In this document: one piece after another, positions 1 through 8,829 of the stretch | Position numbering within the stretch: the first letter of the stretch is position 1 | Layout of the letters: each line of letters opens with the position of its first letter | From: Sycon ciliatum | Taxonomy: Eukaryota > Porifera > Calcarea > Leucosolenida > Sycettidae | Direction: 5' to 3' | Assembly (NCBI RefSeq): GCF_964019385.1 | Contig: NC_088654.1 | Coordinates: 2,992,550-3,056,549, forward strand | Length of the DNA: 64,000 nt | The notes under the pieces: generated by a model | The model's input: the letters and a program-made list of their open reading frames with translations, nothing else | Told to the model about the DNA's origin: nothing | The model's database searches: none | Translations under genes and position numbers: made by a program

Positions 1-275
1 GTGCACATGAAATCACCCTGGCTCATCTTTTCCAATTCCATTCTTTTCACATCCTGCAACCCATACCCTACTAGTATCAGTGGGGATGCTAGAATCAGAA
101 GAGGCAAGGCAGCACTCTTCCGTGGATGTATTACTCGACACAACACCACCCATACTTGTTTTCTAGAAGTTTTGACGATAATGATATATTGCAGTAGGAA
201 GTAGTATACAGTCAAATAGGATAGGATAAGAATGAATGATCAACTGTCTGATAAAGAATGCAGTTCATTAAAGAC

Positions 276-1016
276 TTATTGGAAGGTCTCTACCAGCTGA
301 TCGTCATGTTGGACGGCGACACTGCATAATGATATGAAGCTCTCAGTTAGCTGTTTCAGTTCCGTGGTAGAAAGTGTCATGTGTGCGTCCAGAGAACGAT
401 GAAAACATCTGGGGTCCACGTTGATGCAGACGATTGGAGCAACAGCAAGACGTACCTTCAACGCTTGCTCGTCAATGTCGAGGGAGACTGCCCCGGGGTA
501 GATGAAAACATCTTGTTCCACATCCAGTTCGAAACAGCTGGTCGGGACTAGCTTGCTTTCACCGTTGATGTACACCCGACATTGACCGTAGGACGAACGT
601 GATGGGTAGAAGTTGGTCTTGATCTTCTCCACACGTCCTCTTCGGAGAGTGTCACGGAGCGATGGACAAGTCTTGATCAAGTTCGTAATGATGAACTCAG
701 TGGACTCATTCAGTTCGATGTAAACCTGTCCTTGAGCATCTTTGCGAGCTGTTGCCGTACTACCACAGGCGGGTAGAGCTCCTGAAGGGAAGTACATCTT
801 ATAACCAGGCTTGTAGAAGGATCTACCTGATGACTTGTAGGACAGTTGCATGTCCTCCTGAAACCCATCTACCACAATCTCTTTGTGGAGCTTGGTAGGA
901 GCAGGTGACACATAGCGACGCTTAGCCGGTACTGCCTTCGAAGAGAGCACAACTTGAGGAGGGTCAGCAGGAAGAGCGGAATTCTTCCTCACCCGCCGCT
1001 CGTATAGGTTATCCAT
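276..1016 (-). CDS. Unrecognised 246-aa protein, left-arm copy
   Basis: This is an uninterrupted ORF without introns, identical in translation to the copy at 2895-3635. The frame is open up to 1106, but the first upstream ATG would overlap the TATA box at 1096-1103, so I choose the ATG at 1016 (MDNLYERRV). The protein is basic at its N terminus, has no obvious signal peptide or membrane segment, and ends in an acidic tail. I do not recognise its family. Its company (a TFIIB-like protein, intronless genes, TATA promoters) suggests a viral or large-transposon structural or DNA-binding protein, which is inference only. Confidence 0.7.
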   Translation of the reverse strand: MDNLYERRVRKNSALPADPPQVVLSSKAVPAKRRYVSPAPTKLHKEIVVDGFQEDMQLSYKSSGRSFYKPGYKMYFPSGALPACGSTATARKDAQGQVYIELNESTEFIITNLIKTCPSLRDTLRRGRVEKIKTNFYPSRSSYGQCRVYINGESKLVPTSCFELDVEQDVFIYPGAVSLDIDEQALKVRLAVAPIVCINVDPRCFHRSLDAHMTLSTTELKQLTESFISLCSVAVQHDDQLVETFQ

Positions 1017-1095
1017 CTTCCAGGAAGCGAAGGGAGAACAACTCATCAGCACTGTATTCGATGAACGAATGACTCGACTACAGGACAACCACCCG

Positions 1096-1103
1096 TATTT
1101 ATA
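1096..1103 (-). promoter_or_regulatory. TATA box of the left-arm 246-aa gene
   Basis: The minus strand reads TATAAATA, 80 bases before the ATG at 1016. The same box is at 2808-2815 on the other arm. Both follow a block of four roughly 36-bp repeats containing CCAAT elements. Confidence 0.65.
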
Positions 1104-1148
1104 CAAGGCAGAGACGGAGGCGGGTTGAAGTGATGAAATATGTGTCAG

Positions 1149-1284
1149 CTAGGTCAACCAATCATCATCAAGCCCGCCAAAACCATTTGACCACTCAGCA
1201 TTGAGCCCACCAAAAACATTTGACCAACCAGCATCAAACCCGCCAAAAGCATTTTGTCCAATCAGCGGCATGCCCACCAAAATC
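1149..1284. repeat. Four roughly 36-bp promoter repeats, left arm
   Basis: These are imperfect direct repeats of a unit containing GGYGGGYWTGATG then TTGGTCAAATG, with ATTGG/CCAAT cores. They lie between the TFIIB-like gene and the 246-aa gene, just upstream of the latter's TATA box. This position and the CCAAT cores suggest an upstream activating array. The mirror copy is at 2628-2763. Confidence 0.6.
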
Positions 1285-1289
1285 ATATC

Positions 1290-2063
1290 TCATCTTAAAG
1301 ATTCCTTACATGATACCGCCACTTTAGTGAACTGATACAGTATGGAAATAAGATCAGAGTCAAACGTGTGCAAGTTCTGAATCACGTGATCAAGTGAATA
1401 GGTTTCCCAACAATAGGCATCAATCAATGATGAAATAAGAGATGTATCAGATGGAGATAAAATCAGCAAATTCGTACGCAAAGTGGAAAGTTGAGAAGAA
1501 GACACCATCCTGGTCGACCCCATGAGATGCAGTACATATAGGAGTGGAAAATGCTGAGGAAGAGGTTTCATGATTCGACTGAACCTCAACCATGATACAT
1601 TGCTACGAGGTAAGTAGGAACGCAGTTTACGTAGTACATCCACATTCGTATCGTATACTATGCAGGATAATGCTATTGCATAGTTTATACTCTTGTACAA
1701 CCAGGATTTTTTCATCGCAAGTATCTGCTCCCGAAGAGGGTGTACGCAAAGCTGATCGGATAAGAGTTCAGTTTTCGAAAGAAAATGCAAAAGATGACGA
1801 TCCACACCGCTTAACCGCTCATGTACCGCGTAAGGCTTTTTCATCAAACTACATCTCCTATGCACATCATCTTCAGGGAAGTAAATCACCACCATGACAA
1901 GTCCACACGAAGAACACACGTATCTTCCTTCATGTAAAACATGATCAAGATGTTGACACTGTTTTTCCTCCCCGTATTGCTCTTTTTCTTCTTCTTCTTC
2001 ATCCTTCTCATGAAGTCTCCTTTCACGTACATAAGCAGGTGAGATCTTAAATTCAGAATCCAT
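1290..2063 (-). CDS. TFIIB-like transcription factor, virus-type
   Basis: The 257-aa intronless ORF starts at the ATG at 2063; two earlier in-frame codons begin with GTG. After an acidic stretch (residues about 20-30) comes a zinc ribbon, C36-x-H38 ... C50-x2-C53, followed by the CGLV sequence typical of TFIIB/Brf N termini. The remaining 200 residues are leucine-rich and helical, where TFIIB has its cyclin folds, but similarity there is not obvious. Known role of the family: bridges TBP at the promoter to RNA polymerase II; several large DNA viruses encode their own. The zinc ribbon lies in the unique centre of the inverted repeat, so this is the only complete copy. Confidence 0.6.
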   Translation of the reverse strand: MDSEFKISPAYVRERRLHEKDEEEEEKEQYGEEKQCQHLDHVLHEGRYVCSSCGLVMVVIYFPEDDVHRRCSLMKKPYAVHERLSGVDRHLLHFLSKTELLSDQLCVHPLREQILAMKKSWLYKSINYAIALSCIVYDTNVDVLRKLRSYLPRSNVSWLRFSRIMKPLPQHFPLLYVLHLMGSTRMVSSSQLSTLRTNLLILSPSDTSLISSLIDAYCWETYSLDHVIQNLHTFDSDLISILYQFTKVAVSCKESLR

Positions 2064-2199
2064 CTTCACTCCTCACCAACATCCTCATTATGACACTATA
2101 TCCAGCATGATATCTACTTTATATAACCAATCCTATCCAGGGCAATTATCAGGTACAACCATGGGGGTAGATGACCTCATACCCTATCCGACGTGTTGG
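1712..2199. other. Unique 488-bp centre of the inverted repeat
   Basis: This segment has no mirror partner. It holds the N-terminal half of the TFIIB-like gene, its promoter and about 70 further bases. Because the right arm resumes inside codon territory of the same gene, the duplication folded back within the gene rather than at a gene boundary. Confidence 0.9.
2118..2125 (-). promoter_or_regulatory. TATA box of the TFIIB-like gene
   Basis: The minus strand reads TATATAAA, 55 bases upstream of the ATG at 2063. That spacing allows a short leader. It lies in the unique centre, so the truncated right-arm copy lacks this promoter. Confidence 0.55.
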
Positions 2200-2621
2200 A
2201 AAAATCCTGGTTGTACAAGAGTATAAACTATGCAATAGCATTATCCTGCATAGTATACGATACGAATGTGGATGTACTACGTAAACTGCGTTCCTACTTA
2301 CCTCGTAGCAATGTATCATGGTTGAGGTTCAGTCGAATCATGAAACCTCTTCCTCAGCATTTTCCACTCCTATATGTACTGCATCTCATGGGGTCGACCA
2401 GGATGGTGTCTTCTTCTCAACTTTCCACTTTGCGTACGAATTTGCTGATTTTATCTCCATCTGATACATCTCTTATGGCATCATTGATTGATGCCTATTG
2501 TTGGGAAACCTATTCACTTGATCACGTGATTCAGAACTTGCACACGTTTGACTCTGATCTTATTTCCATACTGTATCAGTTCACTAAAGTGGCGGTATCA
2601 TGTAAGGAATCTTTAAGATGA
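2200..2621 (+). pseudogene. Decapitated copy of the TFIIB-like gene
   Basis: The sequence matches the last 140 codons of the gene at 1290-2063 with only a couple of substitutions (for example Met-Ala for Ile-Ser). The zinc ribbon, start codon and TATA box are missing because the inverted-repeat arm begins here. A GTG at 2193 keeps the frame open a few codons further but is unlikely to be a real start. Confidence 0.85.
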
Positions 2622-2627
2622 GGTATG

Positions 2628-2763
2628 ATTTTGGTGGGCATGCCGCTGATTGGACAAAATGCTTTTGGCGGGTTTGATGCTGGTTGGTCAAATGTTTTTG
2701 GTGGGCTCAATGCTGAGTGGTCAAATGGTTTTGGCGGGCTTGATGATGATTGGTTGACCTAGC
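2628..2763. repeat. Four roughly 36-bp promoter repeats, right arm
   Basis: Mirror of 1149-1284. The units share TTTTGGYGGG, TGATGCTG and TTGGTCAAATG blocks. They sit immediately upstream of the TATA box at 2808. Confidence 0.6.
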
Positions 2764-2807
2764 TGACACATATTTCATCACTTCAACCCGCCTCCGTCTC
2801 TGCCTTG

Positions 2808-2815
2808 TATAAATA
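2808..2815 (+). promoter_or_regulatory. TATA box of the right-arm 246-aa gene
   Basis: TATAAATA, 80 bases ahead of the chosen ATG at 2895. Confidence 0.65.
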
Positions 2816-2894
2816 CGGGTGGTTGTCCTGTAGTCGAGTCATTCGTTCATCGAATACAGTGCTGATGAGTTGTTCTCCCTTCGCTTCCTGGAAG

Positions 2895-3635
2895 ATGGAT
2901 AACCTATACGAGCGGCGGGTGAGGAAGAATTCCGCTCTTCCTGCTGACCCTCCTCAAGTTGTGCTCTCTTCGAAGGCAGTACCGGCTAAGCGTCGCTATG
3001 TGTCACCTGCTCCTACCAAGCTCCACAAAGAGATTGTGGTAGATGGGTTTCAGGAGGACATGCAACTGTCCTACAAGTCATCAGGTAGATCCTTCTACAA
3101 GCCTGGTTATAAGATGTACTTCCCTTCAGGAGCTCTACCCGCCTGTGGTAGTACGGCAACAGCTCGCAAAGATGCTCAAGGACAGGTTTACATCGAACTG
3201 AATGAGTCCACTGAGTTCATCATTACGAACTTGATCAAGACTTGTCCATCGCTCCGTGACACTCTCCGAAGAGGACGTGTGGAGAAGATCAAGACCAACT
3301 TCTACCCATCACGTTCGTCCTACGGTCAATGTCGGGTGTACATCAACGGTGAAAGCAAGCTAGTCCCGACCAGCTGTTTCGAACTGGATGTGGAACAAGA
3401 TGTTTTCATCTACCCCGGGGCAGTCTCCCTCGACATTGACGAGCAAGCGTTGAAGGTACGTCTTGCTGTTGCTCCAATCGTCTGCATCAACGTGGACCCC
3501 AGATGTTTTCATCGTTCTCTGGACGCACACATGACACTTTCTACCACGGAACTGAAACAGCTAACTGAGAGCTTCATATCATTATGCAGTGTCGCCGTCC
3601 AACATGACGATCAGCTGGTAGAGACCTTCCAATAA
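2895..3635 (+). CDS. Unrecognised 246-aa protein, right-arm copy
   Basis: Same protein as 276-1016, complete and with its own promoter. The frame is open from 2805, but transcription from the TATA box at 2808 would begin downstream of that, so 2895 is the better start. Two undamaged copies imply that duplication is recent or that the protein is under selection. Family unknown. Confidence 0.7.
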   Translation: MDNLYERRVRKNSALPADPPQVVLSSKAVPAKRRYVSPAPTKLHKEIVVDGFQEDMQLSYKSSGRSFYKPGYKMYFPSGALPACGSTATARKDAQGQVYIELNESTEFIITNLIKTCPSLRDTLRRGRVEKIKTNFYPSRSSYGQCRVYINGESKLVPTSCFELDVEQDVFIYPGAVSLDIDEQALKVRLAVAPIVCINVDPRCFHRSLDAHMTLSTTELKQLTESFISLCSVAVQHDDQLVETFQ

Positions 3636-3757
3636 GTCTTTAATGAACTGCATTCTTTATCAGACAGTTGATCGTTCATTCTTATCCTATCCTATTTGAC
3701 TGTATACTACTTCCTACTGCAATATATCATTATCGTCAAAACTTCTAGAAAACAAGT

Positions 3758-3898
3758 ATGGGTGGTGTTGTGTCGAGTAATACATCCACGGAAGAGTGCT
3801 GCCTTGCCTCTTCTGATTCTAGCATCCCCACTGATACTAGTAGGGTATGGGTTGCAGGATGTGAAAAGAATGGAATTGGAAAAGATGAGCCAGGGTGA
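3758..3898 (+). CDS. Small MGG-start ORF, possibly myristoylated
   Basis: A 46-codon ORF begins MGGVVSSNTS, which fits the N-myristoylation pattern (Gly2, Ser6). It follows the 246-aa gene on the same strand. An overlapping frame stays open to 4040, so the real product could be longer if there is a frameshift or an intron. The left-arm mirror runs off the window. Very short, so uncertain. Confidence 0.25.
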   Translation: MGGVVSSNTSTEECCLASSDSSIPTDTSRVWVAGCEKNGIGKDEPG

Positions 3899-3911
3899 TT
3901 TCATGTGCGCA

Positions 3912-4489
3912 CCATCAAGGAATGCGTCAATCATGACAAGGTTCCATCATGAATGTGAAGATTTCGAGACTCGTCATGCCTTTGACATGGACGGACCATT
4001 TATTCGTTCCAGATTCACCGTTGCTTCAGTAGTCTGCTAAAAAAGTTGCTATCTGCTAAAAAAGTTGCAATGAAAAAAAAAATAATAATAATAAAATAAA
4101 AATGAAAAAATCCAAGCGCGTTTTGTACGGTCATACCTCAAAAAGAAGAAGATTAAGTTCCAGTATGAAGCTACCAAGTCCGATTTGAACTAGGTGGCGG
4201 GGCTCGAGTCTCTCAAGTGCCCGTGGCAATTCATGTTATTATTATTTTATTTATTTTACTAGGGCGTTTCCCACAGACCATGTGTTTGGTTACGCTGCAC
4301 AAGCAGCGCATTACATTATCCCTTCCACTAATTGTTATCGGCCAATCAGCATACTCTCACCACCTCACATCCAATCAGCATACTCCACGTCACACTAACT
4401 TTACACAAACTTGTCTCATATATGCGAAAAAATGGTACTGGATCATAGCAACATCCTCCTGGATAATGAACAAAATAACGATTAAAACA
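3912..4489. other. Non-coding stretch after the inverted repeat
   Basis: AT-rich DNA with an A-rich run at 4070-4110. A GTTCAAATC-like box-B motif (minus strand, near 4180) hints at a degraded tRNA-derived SINE. No gene is seen. Confidence 0.4.
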
Positions 4490-5345
4490 CAACAACCGAC
4501 AACAACCGACAACAACCAACAACAACCAAAAACAACCAACAACAGCCAACAACAACCGACAACAACCGACAACAACCGACAACAACATCCAACAACCAAC
4601 AACAATTGACAACAACCAACTACAACCAACAACAACAAACAACAACAACCAACAACCGACAACAACAAACAACAACAACCAACAACAACCAACAACAGCC
4701 AACAACAACCAACAACAACCAACAACAACCGACAACAACCGACAACAACATCCAACAACCAACTACAACTGACAACAACCAACTACAACCAACAACAACA
4801 AACAACAACAACCAACAACCGACAACAACAAACAACAACAACCAACAACAGCCAACAACAGCCAACAACAACCAACAACAACCAACAACAACGGACAACA
4901 ACCGACAACAACCAACAACAACCGACAACAACATCCAACAACCAACTACAACTGACAACAACCAACTACAACCAACAACAACAAACAACAACAACCAACA
5001 ACCGACAACAACAACCAACAACAACCAACAACACCTGACAACAACCGACAACAACCAACAACGCCCAACAACAACCAACAACAACCAACAATAACCAGCA
5101 ACAACCGACAACAACCGACAACAACATCCAACAGCCAACAACAACCGACAACAATCAACAATAACAACCAACAACCGACAGCAACAACCAATAACAACAT
5201 CAACAACGACGACGATAACGACGACAACAACCGACAACAACATCAACAACAACCAACAACAACCAACAACAACCAACAACAACCGGCAACAACCGACAGC
5301 AACAACCAATAACAACATCAACAACGACGACGATAACGACGACAA
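4490..5345. repeat. (AACAACCRAC)n minisatellite
   Basis: About 85 copies of a 10-bp unit AACAACCGAC or AACAACCAAC. A higher-order period of roughly 150-180 bp is visible: the variant block beginning CATCCAACAACCAACTAC recurs near 4588, 4749 and 4931. All six frames are open for long stretches only because the repeat lacks stop codons; none of these is a gene. Confidence 0.95.
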
Positions 5346-5409
5346 CCACAATAGTGTCCGGTAATGTGTGGTAGAGAATGGCAGTCAGCCAGACTGAGTA
5401 CAGTTGAAC

Positions 5410-5725
5410 ATGTATAATAATAATAATAACACATTTTGCGTAGTTGAGCACTAAATAAAGAAATTCAGTGTTTTTTCCCACTTCTGTCTTGTGAGCATCA
5501 TCAGCAAGGTGTAGTAGCTGCTGATACTGATTTATCCTCGAGTGTCGAGCTGCACAGTTTCTTCCAGTCTGTCTTGTCCTCTGCATGTTGTCGGCACCTG
5601 GAAAGGTCTTCCATGGTCTTCATGGGCACACCCAGCTTATTCAACTGAGCGACCAGACTTGTGGCTAGTGTCAACCTTGGCCGCCCACGAGGTGCTTTGT
5701 TGTCCTTGTCCAAATAGCCGCTCAT
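5410..5725 (-). mobile_element. LINE 3' fragment
   Basis: The minus strand encodes a C-terminal LINE tail with the typical RGRPRLT motif and ends in a (TTA)n-type tail at about 5414-5430. It is strongly 5'-truncated, with no RT core left. Confidence 0.6.
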
Positions 5726-5811
5726 GGCTACTTAGGGTGGCGTGTCCGTGTCCATCTGTAGCACATGACTGGTCATTCGTAGTCGCCTACATGCAGCTGT
5801 GTCATGTATTA

Positions 5812-6600
5812 CTACAAGAACTCAACCAAGTCCTCAGCAGTCATGGAGTAGCGGCAGGTTGGGCAAGTTGGGCTGGGGGCAGAACTGATCCACTCCTTCA
5901 TACAGTGGAAGTGAAATTCATGACCGCACTCCAACTTGGATAGAGGACTGTCCAGGGTATCCTGACAAATCACACAAATGGGTTCATGACTTATTGCTGA
6001 CGAGTCTACCTTAGTTGGCACTACATTGATGTACTGCAGCTCCATGGGGTGTATTGTCTGGTCTTGATGGTGGCTACCGTAATACACCCCGTTGAGGTAC
6101 CACTGATAGATACCCTCCTCCTCCTGAGAGATGAAAGCAGGTCCATCTTCCCTATGCCGAAGGTTGTATCGGTACCACTCCCGTACACGATTGTTACCTT
6201 CCCTGCGTATCACCGCTGGCGCATTCTCCCTGTGGAGCATTCCGTGGTGATACCACCGCAGAATACAGCATGTGGCGTCACAATAACTGACTGCAGGACC
6301 GCCGGCTCTATGACGGACACCGTTGAGGTAGTACTCGATGCTACCCCGTCCTATCCAAGCCGGTTCATTAACGCGATGAAGGCGACCTCCATAGCACCAG
6401 GCGGACACTCCCCTACTATCAACAAGAGCTGGTCCGTCCTCCCGATGGAGTCTACCATCGACGTGCCAAATTTCTTGCTGCGCGTTTTGATCTGCCAACT
6501 CCACAACTGTTCTTATTGGCGTCCACCTTTCTATTAGTAAAGGACCCGTGGTGAGAGACCACGACCGGTCGTCCAAGTCTACACCGAATGTATCAGCCAT
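5812..6600 (-). CDS. HRxxGPA-repeat protein with C-terminal RING-H2 finger
   Basis: The 262-aa intronless ORF has about five 22-35-residue repeats (residues about 42-175), each with a G-x-x-HR-x-x-GPA or similar core and flanking Trp/Tyr. The C terminus is a RING-H2: C209-x2-C212, C225-x-H227-x2-H230-x2-C233, C246-x2-C249. RING-H2 domains recruit E2 enzymes for ubiquitin transfer. This repeat type is frequent in iridoviruses, marseilleviruses and relatives, where it can be fused to ubiquitin-system domains. It is intact, in a region otherwise full of broken elements. It may be part of the same endogenous viral block as the inverted repeat; a host gene captured from such a virus is the alternative. 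Confidence 0.65.
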   Translation of the reverse strand: MADTFGVDLDDRSWSLTTGPLLIERWTPIRTVVELADQNAQQEIWHVDGRLHREDGPALVDSRGVSAWCYGGRLHRVNEPAWIGRGSIEYYLNGVRHRAGGPAVSYCDATCCILRWYHHGMLHRENAPAVIRREGNNRVREWYRYNLRHREDGPAFISQEEEGIYQWYLNGVYYGSHHQDQTIHPMELQYINVVPTKVDSSAISHEPICVICQDTLDSPLSKLECGHEFHFHCMKEWISSAPSPTCPTCRYSMTAEDLVEFL

Positions 6601-6871
6601 ATCTATTTACTAAGAATAATGTAACAACTCCTCCACAAACGCTTCTACAACTGACGTCTTCTTCATCCTGGTTTTTTCCTCTTGGTGGTTTTGGATAAGA
6701 GTTGAAAAGTCCAAAAGGTCAACTGATGACCTTTGCGTTACTTGGTATGATTGGATTTTAGCGGATGGTGTCGGTTTGCAGCTGGGGAGCGAATTCGACA
6801 GGAAGAAGGTAAAGGCCTTGCTTTGCGGTTCACACCTTCACTTCAGTATCATTATCCTGAAAAGAGTCCAA

Positions 6872-7356
6872 ATGACGTTCACGTGCCACTGCGGTGTCCG
6901 ACTGACAGGGGTAATACCCCTGTTCCGGCATCTGAGGCGGTGCGTCAAGCGCCGCCTCTTTCTAATCATATATTGTGACAAATGGTAAGTGTGCAGTGCT
7001 CCTAGCTCTCTCCCTCAACAAAAGAGCTCTATGACACTCTGCTTTCTGCGGTTTCTTTCGTTTTTACAGTGGAGAAAGGCTGGTGGGAGCCACAGCCGTG
7101 GCTGCCCACCTCACGGGTACGGCCCATCTAGCCCGTTACTGGGAGGGTCGGCAAGTCGGAATGCTATTGCAATCCGACTACCGGGACGCCGTAGAGCATA
7201 TTAGGACCCTGTAAGTAAGCACTGCTCTGTTTACATGTATACTTACCCCCTTGTTATAGCGATACTTACTTGTTTCGTATCATCTTGTCTTACCCTGCTT
7301 CCGTATTCGTGACACTAATAGTGTTTGTGTGCGCTCATGCTTGGTTTTACAGATGA
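6872..7356 (+). CDS. Small spliced zinc-finger-like gene
   Basis: Proposed exons are 6872-6984, 7070-7210 and 7353-7356, joined by introns with GTAAGT donors and TTTTTACAG or GGTTTTACAG acceptors. The joined frame gives an 85-residue product with two finger-like motifs: C-x-C-x11-H-x3-C in exon 1, and C-x2-C-x12-H-x5-H created across the first splice junction. Both share a CGxRLxG core. A further exon probably runs from 7759 to the AATAAA at 7778-7783, which would leave introns in the 3' UTR. The open frame extends upstream to 6776, so the start is uncertain. Family unknown. Confidence 0.45.
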
Positions 7357-7479
7357 TGATGTATGAAGGTCTGGAGCTGCCGTCTTCGGGATGTGCCATT
7401 TGTTTCAAAATTATTTGTAAGTACTTGTAACAGGCGTAGTGTAGTAACTGTGTGTGCAGTGTAGTAACAGTGTGTAGTA

Positions 7480-7584
7480 TTTTGTGATGGTCCTGTGCTA
7501 TAGCAGTCGAAATGTGTTTTGTGATGGTCCTGTGCTATAGCAGTCGTAATGTGTTTTGTGATGGTCCTGAGCAGTCGTAATGTG
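7480..7584. repeat. 37-bp tandem repeat, about 2.8 copies
   Basis: The unit starts TTTTGTGATGGTCCTG and ends AATGTG; copies begin at 7480, 7517 and 7554, the last with an internal deletion. It lies in the third intron of the proposed zinc-finger gene. Confidence 0.85.
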
Positions 7585-7777
7585 TTGGGCTACTGAAGTA
7601 CACTGCATGAAGGGGTATGTGTGGGTGCTTCGACACATTCTCGTGCTTCCTAAACCCTAGATACGTGTATAGCACTATAACCTAGATGTGTGTGTGCGTG
7701 TGTGCGTGTGTGTGTCCGCGCATGCGTGCGTGTGCGTGCATTGTGTTCTCTTCTACAGACTCATCCAAGTCAATTTA

Positions 7778-7783
7778 AATAAA
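7778..7783 (+). terminator. Polyadenylation signal AATAAA
   Basis: It lies 19 bases downstream of a good acceptor (TTCTACAG, exon from 7759) and fits the end of the spliced transcript starting near 6.8 kb. Confidence 0.4.
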
Positions 7784-7799
7784 AGTGTATTATAGTAAA

Positions 7800-8078
7800 C
7801 AGTATTGTGTTTTGTTACAGTGAATATGTGGGGAATTGTGGACATGCCTTAGTGTGACTGGATACCCGCGGGTTGTGACTCTTTGCTGGTCACTCTGGAT
7901 TCTCCAGTATAAATTCGGTGCAGGGCAGAGGGGATTTGTGGTGCGTAGCAACACTGCTTCACTGTGACACCCCTTCAATAATTGTTTTGATGCATGATAC
8001 TCCGGGCGTAGCCGGTTGATTCTAACTGAATTCCGATCAAAATAGAAATATGCATCTATTGCACCTGCATGGACAGTA
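7800..8078. other. Intergenic, nothing recognised
   Basis: Short ORFs only. No exon or repeat signature that I can support. Confidence 0.4.
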
Positions 8079-8346
8079 GGCATTTCCCAAATCGGCCGGG
8101 CGAAAAATTCGCCGAAAACAGTGGTTTTGAAGAAATTACCCATCTTTTCGCCGAATGTTCACATTTAACTTGTTGAATTCGCCGAAAGTCGATGTTTCAG
8201 TGCTTCAACAGAGTGTGTGTAAATGTACATGACGTAATGGGAACGGTGACTTCAAGTACTACGTTGAGTCGAATTCTGATCTTGGGGCTCATAATATGGC
8301 CGAATTTGAACATTCTCTTAACCGATCGAAAAGCCGATTAGGCATG
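8079..8346. mobile_element. MITE family A, copy 1 (right end degraded)
   Basis: It starts TAGGCATTTCCCAAATCGGCC and shares the GCCGAAAA-rich interior with the copy at 52746-53042, ending in AAAGCCGATTAGGC. The left end equals the other copy's terminal inverted repeat. Non-coding. Confidence 0.6.
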
Positions 8347-8373
8347 CTCTGCACGGGCAACTTGTCAATCAGT

Positions 8374-8591
8374 GCACATCTACGATGTGCAAATAAAACG
8401 AATGCACGGAACGTGAACTTTGTTTGCTGCACATCTACGAAGAGAGTAGTATAATGACACGTGTACTAGTACACCTTGTGTTGCACTGCGTCTTTTCCAC
8501 ACGCATAGGACCACTGAAGGTCACACGCTCCGCGTGCGTATGCACGCATGCGCAATATGTCACTGCATGCAATGCACATCTACGATGTGCG
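8374..8591. repeat. Dispersed GCACATCTACGATGTGC hairpins
   Basis: A 17-nt motif with GCACATC/GATGTGC arms occurs at about 8375 and 8575, with a half copy at about 8430. No gene is seen in 8347-8829. Confidence 0.4.
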
Positions 8592-8829
8592 AATCAGGGA
8601 ATAGTACGTATTTTACTACTCCCCGGTGCGAATGCACCGAACGTGCACAAGTGCACGTTCGCCATCTATGGCGAAAAGAACCTTAAGGATGACATTTATG
8701 GCATGCCAGGGGTCAGAGGTCAAACTCTGGGGGGTCCCGGGGCCAGACCAAGCACGCCCGACACAGTGTGCCTTATTTGGCCCAAAGGTCAAAGGTCAAA
8801 AAGTGGCCCAGAACCCGCCCCGCACTTAC

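Larger units (their letters stand above)
1..1711. repeat. Left arm of a large inverted repeat (continues off the window)
   Basis: Every position p in 1-1711 pairs with position 3911-p+1 in reverse complement, and only a handful of differences are seen by eye (for example at position 2 and near 1433). The arm carries the 246-aa ORF and the 3' part of the TFIIB-like gene. Homology is still running at base 1, so the true arm is longer. Near-identity means either recent duplication, gene conversion, or an assembly or replication fold-back. Confidence 0.95.
2200..3911. repeat. Right arm of the large inverted repeat
   Basis: This is the reverse complement of 1-1711. The homologous length is set by the window edge on the left side, so the arm probably extends beyond 3911 in the genome as well. 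Confidence 0.95.

Noticed and set aside
4346..5351. Long Val/Cys/Leu-rich and Thr/Asn/Gln-rich open frames
   Set aside because: They only translate the AACAACCRAC minisatellite, which lacks stop codons in most frames.
8768..8829. N-terminal extension of the LINE frame at 8.77 kb
   Set aside because: These codons have no RT-like content; the LINE homology starts at about 8830.
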